Position numbers and translations under genes: made by a program. DNA of 64,000 nucleotides, taken from the NCBI GenBank assembly GCA_000328365.1, contig KB301364.1:138030-202029 (forward strand), in the 5' to 3' direction. Every line of letters starts with the position of its first letter. Position 1 is the stretch's first letter. The DNA comes from Capitella teleta. Taxonomy: Eukaryota; Annelida; Polychaeta; Capitellidae. Positions 30,579-44,328 of the stretch are shown here, one piece after another. The notes beneath the pieces were generated by a model. It worked only from the letters and a program-made list of their open reading frames with translations. It searched no databases and was not told where the DNA came from.

Positions 30579-33500
30579 AGCTTTAGACCAGGAACTACTT
30601 TAGCTTCTTTTGTCTTTTTTTTTCTTACTTCTTCACGAAGGAACCCACTCAACTAGTCTTTTCTCTTAGCTTAAACAAGACTCTTCCAAGTGTTAATTCG
30701 CAGAATGACAGACATTTTACCTGATAGATTGTATTTCATTGAATTTTTGTCTCTATGTAATTTCCATTAGTCAAACCGACTCCCGAATAATTGCAAATCC
30801 AAAGCATGCTTACCTTTTCATCAATATACAATAATTTTTTAACTCCGCGTATCATTTGTGTGGTGTTAATATGCGGATTTATGTACTGTACAAAAATGAT
30901 GCCTGTCTAATCAACGTTCATGGAATGTTTGAATAAATAAATGCTAAACGTCCTCGTCCAACACAATATATTCCTACTCAAGTAGTCGATCTAGAATCAT
31001 AAATGGATTTGGGCGCAGGTCATTTTGGGTCCTTAATTAGATGCCAATTGGCCGCGTTAACTTAGTCCGAATGTTTGAGCCAAAATGGCACCCGAAACCC
31101 CAATTATGCTACTCTGATCACAAAGGACAATAACTCCAGCCAGAATAATTCCCTAATTTTGACATTTCGCGGAACCCAGAAGTAATGTCGAATTGTTCAT
31201 GTGAGCCAAAGAATTGATATACATTGTAGATAATTATAAGTATTATGTGATAATTTTGCGTGGTCGGGTTCCGCTGTTGTTGCCCGGTCGTTGAACCCTC
31301 GTTAGCAAAAGCAGTAATATAAGTTACTAGTAATCCGTCATGAAGATAAAAATCGGATTCAACCAATGTTATTACGCACAATTTTGCAATCCTGGTCAAG
31401 TGCTCAAACAAGTAATATATTTGCCATATGCATTATGATTGGTCAGGAAAGAGTCAATGTACTCGAAAGAGCGAATGAGTGCTGAGTGGTAAGCCCGGCA
31501 CATTGTCCATGAGGCCCCATTCGTATTCCTGCATGGTAAGGAGGCGAGGAGCAGGTGGAAGGAGGCCCCGGTGCCTCATCCGACATTGAACGCACTCGGC
31601 AATCAACAACATCTCAGCTCATCTGGACCTGTCTGTCGTTCAGGCAAACAATCAAACCAGCTCTCTAAAGCAACAACAAACGGACGAAATGAGCGCTTTA
31701 CGTGGACGGTCACCACATGAGACGCATGTTCACGTGGCACATTCCAGAAGCATGATTTCTGTAAAACTGCCGGTTATTCTGCCCTCCGGCTATTTCATGG
31801 GGCAGGAAATGGCCTCTCGTAGAGCAGCGCGTTCGTTGCTGCTATTCACAACAGGGATGAAAGGGACATTATTTGTGAGGCAGACTCTCGTTGGAACCCC
31901 CGTCTACTGGTATTTTGCATTTGTTCCTAAAACACAGCAATTTTTGTGTGGAGTTTCCTCGCTAAAGGCGGTCGTTTCAACAGGATGCGATATGCATGCG
32001 ACTTACTACGGCATGGACATGGGACGGAATCAACAATCAGTATTTTCAGAGCAGTGATCAATACTGGGTATTTCTGTCGATTTACAGTAGAAGCCAAGGG
32101 ATCGGCACGACGCAAAAAAAATGTTGTTACTGGAATATTCAATCAATTTGCCCCGAGAAAAGAAAGAAAAAGAAAGAAAATTCAGACCAACGTTCGGAAA
32201 ACCAAAAAGTGGCAATACCACTCAACATGTCCACTTTTGATATGGTCCAAAAGTACGACACCAGGGAGGATTCAGGATAAATTATTCACTGGGTCTAATA
32301 GTGGATGTCCCATGCACGAGGCCCTTGCTGCTGGCGTATAGTTGAATCAATACATAGCGACTCCCTTATGCGCGCGGGCTGGGGCCAGCATTGCTATCCC
32401 TGGACTTCTAGCAGTGGCATCATGCTCTGGTAGTCTGCGATCCAAACTCTCAGCTCTGGACTTCACGCTTTGGTGAATCGCGTTTACGTTGGGGAAGTAG
32501 TGGCTCAAAACTGTGAGTAATTTTAATAACTTTGACGTTTGTTGAGAATCTGTTCGAAATGGTTACACCCCAATATAGCGTTGCCACTATTACATTGAAT
32601 TTACAAATTTTTTCAGACTTAATTGTGTATTAATCACTGATATCAAACTGTTGAATTCCTGTTGCCGCCGTGATGTGGTTTCCATGGCAATCGATCGAGT
32701 GGATTCCAGAAGCAGTCTGATCTATCTTCATGCATCGTGCTTCTCTTGACAAAATGTCGGCGCCCCCTCTCACCGATTGACGTTTCAATTTGGCTCATTT
32801 GGGATTTAGATGAAGTAGGATGTGCTAGGATTGTGGCTTGTCACGATGAAGTATGATGCTCGGGAAGTGCCTTCAATATGACAGAATTTTCTTTGCACTA
32901 AGCTAAATTGAGGGCACTGGAGAGGCGCTTTCGGTTTTGACCTAGTAATGTTGAAATTGCACCTGTATACTGACGCCAAGCATTATTCTGTGTAACGGTA
33001 AAAGGACATGACATATATATGAAATTTATTAATTATTTGCCACTTTGCCCACCATTAAAGACAGCACACGCTAAAGTAAAAGACATCTTGGAAATCAATA
33101 ATGACAATATCATTGCAGACAAAGTTGTTTCTGAATGCAGCTTATGACTTTCTGACTACATCTTCCCAGGGGATATGACGTGTTGTGTGCTACAGAATGG
33201 CTCCTTTGTGGCCATAAACCACTGGTGAACATCTCGCCCAGGGAGCATATGTGGCACATAGGGTGGTGGGTACTGCAGTTAAGGCGAGTTATATCTCATC
33301 ACATTTCGGGAGGGTGATACCAATTTTGAGAGTTATCCGGTGTTGGTAACTCTACCTCTGGATTGGAGCTTGAAAGCCCAACACACTCTAAATCAGTTGC
33401 ATTGTATATTGCACTGACCGAAAGAATGCATAATATCTTAATGCCATTCTAATGACCGATCTATGAAACATTATATGGACTCGCCACCAGAAAGCCATGA

Positions 33501-36500
33501 ATTTCCCCGGATTTCCGCATGCTATCATATTCAACCTTTTTTTTTTCTTCTTTGCTCGTCAAATTTCTTGAAATGCTTCTTACCTGGCATATGCACGGTC
33601 TCCTTTTGTCATGTTGTTTCCGATCTGAGCATGGCACATTGTCAGACACTAATGGACTATCTTGGATTACAATCGGTCTGTCACATCAATGACGAAGTAT
33701 TATATCCAATGGAAGAAAATATTAAGAATGTCAACTACACGTTAATTGCACTCAATGTCCCTTGTGTGTCGTAAAAGTATATCTACAAAGTAATTGCACT
33801 CTGCAGGTCGTTTGTTCATTAAGAGGTGCATGGGTATTAGACGATAAAGATTGCTTGTGAGTCAAGATAAATTGGTTTGGCAAATTCTTTCACAATTAGT
33901 ATTGCATTATCATGAGTGATCATTGTAACAGTAGTACTAAAGGAACGACCTGCGAGGCAATATTCATTAATAAAGTCGGTGGTCATTGTCGTGACAAATG
34001 CACGAGTCACAATTTTTTTCTTGCTTGGTAAGAAATCCTGAAAACTTGAGAATCCCCCATCCTCGTAATGATACGAACCACATTCCAGTGTCCAGTGAAA
34101 ATAAACAGTAGCACGCCACACCCGACTTTGCAGTGATATTTAGCAGTGGAGTGACTCTCTAAAGAGTCCTTCGAAACGGCCGTCTCATCAGTCGCGGTAG
34201 GAATTGAGTTAGCAGTCCATCTGCATTCTCACCGCTCATTGTCGGCGAGACGTCCAAATGCGATCAAGACTAAGTGCCACACGGGGTGACTTCGTTTTGC
34301 GACTATATGATGCCATATTGATCATGCCTGACCTGTATACGTATTGGTATATCTACCCACTTGTTGTTAATTGTTGAAGTATGTAGGATACAGACTTTCG
34401 AAATATTGAATTGTTGTTGCCTGTTTAATGAACACTCACCGACGAAACAACTGCTGATACTAGAATTAAATTACGGGATATATGCATGCTTGTAGCGATC
34501 CATCTAATGAAGCAAAATGCGACGAGAAGAGAGATGAAGAGAGAAAGCAATATACTGCAAGTTCAGCAGAAGCCCCTTTGACCTCCGCCTCTTCGACAGC
34601 CGTGCAATCTGACGGCCTTGGTGTCAACTAAATTTGCTAAACTCGATTCGAGGCAGAAGCCTTTCTATTGATTTGCTTTCTTATCTGACTCCACGACGAA
34701 GCGACGAGATTGGCCTGTGGGTTGAAACCTTGATACCGCGTACACAATATTGTACGTAACTCATTTAATTTGATCGTCTTTGGCCAGCGCAAACAACCCT
34801 TGAATCAAGCAATAAGTTTTGGACGGGCATAATGTTATTATTCCGATTATAGGGATAATATTTAGACAGCAAAGCCTCGAATGGGTGGACATTTTTCGTG
34901 GCGTTAACCTGTTGAAAAGTGGTGCCATTGTACTGTACATTCCATTTGTAATATGCATGTATAGGCTCAGTCGATTCTAAGCACTTGTAATGGAGTTCAC
35001 GTCTCTGAAAAAAATGTGTGTTATATAGCTTCTAGTTTTTACACACCCTATAGCTGCTTTTTCTCTGTGTAAATAATTGAAATGCATAATGTGCAGCTTC
35101 ACATGAGAAGCCAGCCATTTTGTTATCCAGTCACAGAGCTTTTTTGTGATCACGTGAGGCAGCTCTGATGAGTGACAAGGCCAAGGAAAATGAGGCATGT
35201 GCCGTCCCACCCCCTCCCGCAGATTTCCCGTACTAATACACGCTACCTAAGTACGACTTTTATCCAAAATAGCCCATGCAAAGATTTACAGATGTAATTA
35301 GCATTATTGCCATTATTACATGCTTGGAAGGCCATTTGTCAGCCACCAACTGACAGATATTGCCGCGAATAAATCCCGTGAGCCTCTCCATGCATAGAAG
35401 TAGACAATGAGCCCTGTTGAATGGCTTCTGCTGTTGTCCACACAAGAAAAAAAATAAAAAGACCTGTTGTTATTTGGAATTCCAGCCAAAACAATTGGAA
35501 GGCGATCACATATAACAGCTGCATTTCCACATTTAGACAATAAACTCCTGGTATGGGGAAGTGTCAAATTGGTGCCAACAATGGGCATTGCATGCACGAT
35601 ATTAGCTGTATTTATCACACTCTAAGGCTCTAAATGTACAGTGTGTATTAGTGAAGCAAAGCGCTTTGTTCGTAGGCCAAAACATTGTTATATCGTATCA
35701 TTCGACTAAATAGCCGCTATGCCATTTTCGGCTGACATTATCTTCCTCATGATATAGCAACTCATTTTGCGAAATGCGTCTGAGCCATGCGATCGCATAT
35801 AAGCTACAAGCAGGGTTATCAGGCACCCGATGACACTTGCTTTGGTCCATGCCACACGCCCCAAATCCCCCAATGCCAACCCCTGGGAATTCGCAGATCC
35901 ATCTTCCCCATGCGACGCCATGCTCCTTCGTTTCCCAAGTGATCTTGGCCGACTGTCCGCCCGGCCTGTTGCATTTGTTTCACCCCAATGCTCTCTCTCT
36001 CTCTCTCCATTTCGCGAACAGCACAAAATATAGCCCGAGTGATGATGGTGTGATGTCTACAGTCTTGGCACCAGCTGTGTCGAGCTACGATTATTAAACT
36101 TTCGGGCTTGTTAGTTTGCTCATAATGTTATCGTAGATCTTCTACTATCATCCATATTGGTGAAAGGCATCTGAGTTAAGAGGCAGCTTCACATATACAC
36201 TTTCTTTGTATAGTAGTGAACAATGGAATATTTTCCGCATTGTCTCTTTAGCTTAGTACTGCGGGTGGCTCTATATTCCGCGCCATAAACTGTGACCAAA
36301 AGAAGCCTTATGACTTCTCACCGGCACCTAGATAATAATCGCACAGATCACGCTGTGTTGCATGTAAAACTAAAGGACGAAAGGTGTCTTGCGTTACCAG
36401 GTCTGTTGAATCACAAGGGGAAAGAAACCAATTAATGCCGTTTTAGCGTGTTTGGTAGTCAATTACGATCCAATGGTTGTGAGTCAAATATTCTCAACTC

Positions 36501-39500
36501 GCCATTGATTGAAGCTGTGTTGTTCCAATGGATCTCTTTCAGAGCAATATCTGCCATTGATAAGGACTATTGGGGATGAAATCGATCGAGAGATAACCAT
36601 CTCGCTCTGTGTGATGTCTTCTACATAGCTGGGCATTTTGGATCAAAGAATATTCCATCATTTATCCATAAAAGTGTGCATATAACACTCGGTTGGGGTG
36701 TTATCAGTGTTTTTTTCGGTTATTAATCTTGCACTTGATATATGTATACACCAGTAACAAAATATGATCAGGCTTCTTTACAATATGGTGATGAATGGTC
36801 GCAACGAGTGCATGATCTTTCATCAAGCAACAATGACCCATGTATACAATGCATTTTGAATATTTAATAGCCTTGTTCACCTGTCATCACGTGTCCCCTA
36901 TGTGCATTCCCGGAGGCTCAATTAGCATAATTGTGAATTATGCAGCACTTGATGCTGGGATCTGGCATTGTTCGTTTGGTGGCTACTATGAATATTGAAT
37001 CATTTCGCGTGAAAAGCCAGTCCCAGTCACAATGACACTGAAGCCTATTTCATGTAGAGGTGAGGATGTCATAGTACTAGTAATTATTTGCGACCACAGG
37101 GGTTCTTGCATGACCCACACTCGAGAATTAACATGAGCGACAACAACACCCCGACGTTTGCGCCTGCCTTTAATCTTCTTCCCTATCTACACACAATTCT
37201 GGCAATTTGTAGCCTTAACACAATTGGCGTCCCGATGTCCACCTTTTATGTTGCTTGTGGATCAAACGCTAGCTCATTTTATGGCCCCATCTCCGGTGTA
37301 CTAAATGAACTGCATTTGGCCCGTCCGCCCCTTTTAAGACTCCCAGGCCAAATGACCATTCACCACCGGTAATTCCTTCATGCTTAATGCTCAAAGGTTG
37401 CAACTAATTCTGCATAGGAGTGTGTACACGCTGTGTGCTTTCATTGCAGGGCTCATGTTCTGGATCAGTCGCTTTAGACAGGTGTTATTGCATTGTTATG
37501 TGCACTAGGGAAAAGAAAGGCATCAAACATAATACCTATGGGCTAAACATTCCACTACTAATTACCACACAACGCGTTTTCAGGGAAAATGTCAATGCAT
37601 AAAAGATTGAATTCATAAAATTAGACCAAAAGGTTCGATTTTATTTTCGAGTTTCAGCTCACGTTAGACGGAGCTTTCAAGAAATTTGATGCCAGTTAAT
37701 TGGAATCGTGCGACGAATACACATTTGCATGAGGGTGAGGTATGGTCAAACGAGGAAGATATTCGTGGTCGCTAGTTGCACCTGGGCCACAGCCTCAGAC
37801 CTTTGCCACTGCCTGCCAATCATGCAAAGTGTCGTCTGCAAAGAACTTCTGTTGTATCCGGTGAAAGCAAGCGGCTATAAGCGCAACTGCATATGAGCAA
37901 TACAAGACTCATTAACACCTGTATTAAATAATGCTAAGGACTTCATTGTTGTTCTGTCTATTTCTGTATCCAGGTGTAATAGACTCTTCATCGAAAGAAT
38001 CTTCGATCAATTTTATCCTTTGTTCTTCTCAAGTATTGTCGATTAAGCAAACATCAACAAGCAATCATCAATATCACGACCCAGCACAGTGAATATCAGA
38101 TCCCACAAGAAACAATAACAATCGTACGAAACGAAACTTAATGTTTATTTATGAATAAATCTTCAACTTCTAGATCAGAATCCAATCAATGTGCGTAAGT
38201 AATCTGAAACTTTCTGGTGTTTGGTTCAGAGCACTGTAGCAATTGAAACTAACACCTAGCGATTGCATCCATTTCAATGGCGTGTATATCGTAAAAGATA
38301 GGGTGAAACTCTTGAATATTTAATAACGTAGTTTGCGATGAAATTTGCATGTGTTGATTACGTGTTTACAGCGGTGATTGTCCGTTGGCATGCTCATCCC
38401 GGCTGGCTTCCTGCGTGTGTCGAACCACCGCCCAGATCAACTCATCATGCGTGTGCATTATTGAATCATCGATATGACGTTTAATGCTACTCATCTATCT
38501 TGAATGCCCCGGAACACAGGCATGCTTCCAGTTCCAAGGCAACTACATTAATAGATTGAACAGAATGTCCGTTAACATTTAGTGCAAATGAAGCACCGAA
38601 TGCACATTGGATATGCATCAAATCAATGGGAAATTTTAAGTGTCTTTAGATTGAACCATCGGTGCACACAGTCAGTCCAATCTCAAGATTCAATACTAAA
38701 CACGTTTTATGCATCACCTGGGCTTCTGTTAATAATTTTTCCAACCGTACTATATGGGATGCCGCACTGTTTTATTTACAATGTTAAATTGCTGTCCGGA
38801 TTTCCATGTTTGCCCATCTGCGTGTCCGTTGATTCCTTTGAAGGTCACTGATGCTCGAATTCCACAAGGGACCGTGAGCAATGATCACTGCTTGAATCTC
38901 CTAAATTAAAGGTACAAGTAAACGTGATGCGTACCCCTCTTTTGATTACAGTGGAATCAACCAGTGGCTGGTGCTCATGATGTTTTGTAGAATTCTATTT
39001 CTTATGGTAGATGTACACCATTTACTGCTGGTATGGATTTCAAGAAAGAGCTGGGTCTCTTTGATCTGAATCTGACTTTTCCGACTCCTTGCCTCTTTCA
39101 ATCCCACAGGAGTCATTAGAGATGTAGCATTTTTCTGCCCTGTGTGCAAATATATAGTGTATTCCAGTCCGCACATCCTATTTTGTAGTATCTATGATCC
39201 TAACCACAGCTTCAAGTTTGAATAACACTATGCATTGTTATTTAATACAGCATGGCAATAAAAGTAATGCTAATAACATGACCCTTCACCAAAATACACA
39301 ACACACCAACGAAATGACAATTACAACGGCCTAACAAGCGGATCGCTGGGTTCTTGCCTCCTATTTTCTATTTATCCTTCCTTATCGTGCGTGCGACGTC
39401 TTTTCTAATGGTTATTAGTGGTGAGCCTGTCTAGCCCTCTTGCTGGGTGACGGATGGTTCCAGGTCTAAAACCAACCCGTAGAACGCCTCTTTTCCATCC

Positions 39501-42500
39501 ATCCTCGTGAAAGCATGCATTATGGAATGCAGTCCATTCATGGGTCCTGAGAAAGAGCTCAGTCTTCACAGAAATTGAGCCGGACAGGAATGTCTGGTTG
39601 AAAACATCAGATTGAGCAGCGAGTATTCACCTCTGCAATGCCATAATGTTAATTATTTACATGGGCAAAGTTTACATCATACGACGGAATTGAATGGCGA
39701 GCTGACCCAGGATGAGATGTACAGACCAAGTGGAGACTATGACGAGCACGGATATTCCAAAGCATTCATAAAGAAGTCTAATTTTAAGCCAATAGAATCC
39801 CCAACACTGACCGCTTTTCTCGAAACTTTTCTAGTAACTTACATGGGCAATAAACACAATAATAAATATCCATTTCATCGCAGCAATAACAAATACCATA
39901 CACGAGACCTAGCGCAGTAAGTCACCATATTATCTCATAAAGCAGTCAAAGTGCGGCCTCGTCGCACAATTGGCCCATAGAGCCAAAAGGGTTTTCCCCC
40001 GTGACCCTCGTAGAATGGACATTGACAGCTTCCCTCCCTCAAAACCACATTAGGCTTCCTCTTTATGCAAATGACCTCCCCTGCTTCAGACCAGCAATCC
40101 CTTATGCCTCAATCGGGATCTTTTTCTTCCTCGACTTTTCGTTTTCTACCCAATGGTATATAATGATTATACGTCCTCCGACGCGCCAATCATATTTATA
40201 TAAATAAACATAGTAATATTATTCAGAGCTTTAGGATGTAATATGTTGGGGTTTCTTTTCCCATTGATGCCAATTCCAGTAATATTGCACGAATCCTCGG
40301 ATCTCTCTCAATCGCATGTGAAAGAGCAGGCTGACACCCACGCGAGATCTACGGAGCGTGCATCCCATGATACACCGGGTTTTGACGCGACCCGATCCAG
40401 TCGTGACGTCATGATGGGCCTTCCATCATATGCCAAAGATAAGAGGACTCCTCTGGGCTTCCTCGGTGTTGATAACAGATATAGGCTAGTCCCGTATGCA
40501 TAAGAAATGTCCTTGCAAAGGATCAACGGGATCCGCAAATCTCCATACTTTTTCTTCAACCCTGAATATACACATAAAATATAATAACCAGATCCATAAT
40601 ATGAAGAAAAAAATAACGAGGACACACTTTACTAATTAAGTGACACGACCAGTATCTGTAGTATTAGTAGTAGTAGAGGAGACCTACGTTCCTATCAATG
40701 GCAGGCACGCGTCATGTCTCGCACGGGCTTCAAATCAGCTCTGATGAGCAGCAATCAGTTGTGGTTTACCGGTGACATGTCATGCCCCTTCCCCTGCTCT
40801 CCCCTGCTCTTTCTTACTCTCCTCCGCTCACTCGCTCGTGATGGATAAGGTGTCAAGCCAGTGTTCTGGAGTCATGCACCCATCGACCATCGAAGCACTT
40901 CAGACTCAAGGTCAGGATCCAGGAATCCGAAATGAACAACCCTGCATGCATTGTGTTCACGAGATGGACAGCGATGGGCGCATGGCTCAAGTCGCAGCGC
41001 ATCATTTGGAGAAGCAATCTGGGATGCCATCATGGCTGATTGAATTAAACTCTTACCAAAAGGATAAAAACTTGCGCTTGCTTGTTTTGTAATTCTGCGC
41101 TAAACACTGTTTTCCATTTTCATCATCACACCCCAATCTCACATATCTTAAGCAATCCGTCTATCTGTCAGTTGTTTCTCGGAATATTTCGGCAGAGGAT
41201 AATTGCCCCCAGAACATGCCTGGCCCATAGAGCAGCTGACGCGACAGGGTGGCGTATACAGGGTGCATCGAATGTCTGCATAAGCTGATCCCATAAGCAA
41301 AGCAAATTTTGCGCAGCGACGGCCGATATTGCCGGCTCATCACTGGCTTTGCAGGGATGGGGTGTCGTCGCGGAACTCTGTTTGTAGAAGCATCTCCGGT
41401 GGGACTATGGTCTGGTGATGATGATTGCACTGGGAGGAAAATAATGTGGTTATGGAATCATCGATATGCTGCTGCTTCGCCCACTTTCTGGCTTTATTCA
41501 CAACTGAGCCCTGAAGTCTAGTAATACAGGATCCAACCCACATTAGAGACATAGGGACAGAGGACACACTCATACATCAAGCAAACCCTGCTTCCTTGTA
41601 CCAATGACACAGCCCCTCAAAGCAGCTGATTGTATTTGCATAACATTGTAAGCGAGAAAGAGGTCATGAGACGAGTTTTTTTCCCCTGTTCTTCAAGGAA
41701 ACGGGTCCAGCAGAGATCCGGATGTTTAAATCCGGGTTCCTCTCTGGACTGCTGCTTCGTTAGACTCTTTTGATTCGTGTTCCCTGGGGCAACCAACCCC
41801 CAGATCCAGCCACGCTTTGCTTAAAAGTCTGTTCACGATATCAAGGCGGAGGATCGAAAACCTGATCAAGCGTATTATTGGTTCTGCCTTATCCTCTCGC
41901 CATCTTTGAGCATTGGTAGAAAATGTCTGCGTCGTTATATAAATGGACCAAACAATCTCCAGACTCACAAATCCACAAGATGCTTTATCAGTGAGATTGC
42001 AGACTGTATAACTCATTATAGAGTAATTATATCATTTGTATGGCTACAGCATGCACAAGCAAAGATGAATTGTACGAACCACTTTGACATGCAATGTAGG
42101 ATTTTGAATCTGACCACATAAAAAATGAATGCTAGTGATAAGGCGTATTCATAACTACACCCAAAGGAAATAAATCGAATTATGTTAATTTAATTATAGA
42201 TATTGATCGACACAGAGAGATAACACAGGCTATATAGGGCGCTACTCTGGATTCGTGAGATGGGCCACAGTACGGGGGCAAAGTACGTCTTCTTGTACAG
42301 AGAAAGTGCAAAAGACGGATTAGCCAACAGAAGATAATGAGGTGTCATGCAATGCAGCCAGAGTGCATAATCCATATCGACGAATCCTCCTTTTGGGGTT
42401 CAGTGAATCGAGCAACAATGTGCATTGATTTCTCCCATGAGCGACACACGGCGTCATTGATTGAGACTGATCACATAAATAATGGTCGACTGTTCCCTCT

Positions 42501-42631
42501 TTGATTGGGGTAAGCAAGCATGAATTATAAGCAGGCATGACGTAATAGTACACTGATTGAAGTTATTGAACCGATGCCGTGCCTCAGTACTGTAGCACAT
42601 CGTAAAACGATCACAATTTTTCGGGGAATTC

Positions 42632-42637
42632 TTTATT
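42632..42637 (-). terminator. Candidate polyadenylation signal of the sulfotransferase gene
   Basis: Minus-strand AATAAA about 200 nt beyond the stop codon. Confidence 0.5.
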
Positions 42638-42833
42638 CATATTGTTAGATATAACCACACAAAAAAGGCAATCTGCGGAATGGAAAAACAATCGACAATA
42701 CAAAACCATTGTTGGGCTATAAATACAATCCACATTCACGGTCGTCTCAAGGTTATAGAGAAATGTGGATGACGCGGTGGGGAAAGCTCGTCTTAAATCA
42801 TTCGCATTACAACCGCAATTGTGGCTATTCGCT

Positions 42834-43698
42834 TCACGCGTGAAAGACAATGAAATCCATCTCATGTTTATTCATGAGTCCTTCCCATTGGTTGTAATGT
42901 CCTTCTCGAAGGAAGTCCGTGATTTCAGGATCAAGTAGAATCGGATCAAGAGAAAAATCAGGTTTCTTTGATGTGCCTTTCATGTTATCAATGTGAATCC
43001 ATTGGCAGATGTCCATCATTTTATCATCAATATGTTTGTCCAATATGAACTTCGTCATATTACGAATATGGCCAAAACGATTTCTGACCAGTCTTTCAAA
43101 TTCAAATATTTGCATTTTGTCAATTTTCGTTTCCATCCAGGGTTTAATCCAATCACAATAGTTTCCATATATCAACTTCCTTTCTTTATATAGGTCAAAG
43201 TAATCTGACCATGACCCTTTGAACTGACCTAATTTAGGATTTTGCTTGTAGTAATGAAACATAGACAGCAGACAATCTCTGGGATCTCTTTGTACAAAAA
43301 TAACTCTCTTGCAACGACCAAGAATGTTTTGCAAAAGGTCAAAGGGCAAATGCGAGATGACGATGCGCGGCTTCAACCCTGTTGTCCTGCTAAAACTGAG
43401 GTCATCGTGTTCTAATCGACTGTATTTGCTCTTGACGTCAGAAACTTTTGCTTTTGAGATATCGCCTCCTTGGAGTATGAGCCATACCATCTCCATAACC
43501 CAACCACACCCTGTCATGGAGTAAGTCAATAACAGACAAAACAACCTATTATCACCAACCGCTTCTCGGAAATCCCACAATGAGCACGTCGATATCGGGT
43601 ATATCCCCGTCCCCTTCTTTGATCTTCTGCAGGACTGCTTCGCAACAATAGTATCGCGGAAAAACGAGATCGTCGAAGGTGAAGAAAAGATCGTCCAT
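42834..43698 (-). CDS. Cytosolic-type sulfotransferase (Sulfotransferase_1 family), 271 aa
   Basis: Two minus-strand exons, 43698-43560 and 43510-42834, joined across a 49-nt GT-AG intron in phase 1, give 816 nt. The family transfers sulfate from PAPS to hydroxyl or amine groups of small molecules in the cytosol. Residues 37-50, DVLIVGFPRSG-CGW, are the 5'-phosphosulfate loop (usually YPKSGTTW). ISHLP (usually KTHLP) holds the likely catalytic histidine. QRDPRDCLLSMFHYY is the 3'-phosphate-binding block. WSDYFDLYKERKLIYGNYCDW follows the family pattern. FLREGHYNQWEGLMN matches the C-terminal RKGxxGxW. The start ATG has G at -3 and +4. Reading straight through the 49 nt also stays open but replaces the PAPS loop with unrelated residues, so splicing is preferred. 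The loop has Arg for Lys and Cys-Gly for Thr-Thr, so activity is uncertain. Confidence 0.85.
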
Positions 43699-44328
43699 GT
43701 CGAATGCGTTAATGCTGCGGGTTTTGTCCCTTGACTTTTATTCATAAGCTACACTTCTATTAATAGCGCTGACGACAGGTTTTCGGTACTTGACTCACTC
43801 AGCCGAGATAAGAGACTCCACAATTAATGCGTACACCATGTGAAATAGTTAGAAGGTGAACTTATATACAAAACATATTGTACCCATGTTGTTTATGATA
43901 TAGTGATCCCAACATTATATTATCACCATGTTCAACAATTAATTCCCAAGCTATGTATGTCTCGAAAACTTGTTACCAGCCTTTATCTAAGATGGATCAC
44001 ACACTTATGTCTTAATAAACATGCTGACGATTCTATTTTAAAATTCATTATCCCAAATATTTAACTGTAAACACTGAAGATATACTCTCATGCATGCAAT
44101 ATTTATTATACATTCGAGTACATACATGTCTTACACTTATACAAAACAAAAACTCAATAATACCCACAATGGTGAGACATGGATCGGGAAAATATTTTCT
44201 GTTCAGTCTAATATATATATTAATAATGCATACTTACTATATCCCTGCATTGCAGTTTGATTTAGCTTAATGCTCAATTAATCAATCGTTTACAGGAGCC
44301 GGACCAGTGGGTGACGGTTTCAATTCAG
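43699..44328. promoter_or_regulatory. Divergent intergenic region between sulfotransferase and EF-hand gene
   Basis: About 630 bp separate the minus-strand sulfotransferase ATG from the first recognised plus-strand EF-hand exon. The missing 5' exon of the EF-hand gene may lie here, for example near 44170 where ATG meets GTGAGA, although that phase does not fit exon 44329. No clear TATA box is placed for either gene. Confidence 0.3.

Larger units (their letters stand above)
18150..42600. other. Gene-poor region of about 24 kb
   Basis: Many short frames, the longest about 143 codons at 29335-29766, and none with a recognisable domain, transmembrane pattern or matching splice partners. Contents seen: an assembly gap with flanking hairpin (20183-20306), poly(T) runs (24541-24568, 30547-30576), a TACCCTACCTTACC tract (about 23870-23898), CT tracts (about 26385-26402, 35993-36007) and scattered homeodomain-like ATTA/TAAT sites such as TAATTATGCAT. 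It could be regulatory DNA or a large intron; nothing here proves either. Confidence 0.55.

Noticed and set aside
35706-36097. Overlapping frames of 60-106 codons on both strands
   Set aside because: They are mutual shadows over a locally GC-richer stretch with a CT repeat, without recognisable protein features.
37621-37660. GGTTCGATTT as a tRNA B box
   Set aside because: No tRNA fold or A box upstream.
42834-43745. Single 303-residue open frame starting MNKSQGTK as the sulfotransferase
   Set aside because: Its first 80 or so residues are unrelated to the family, while the other frame up to 43560 reads MDDLFFTFDD to GFPRSG and joins in phase across a GT-AG intron.
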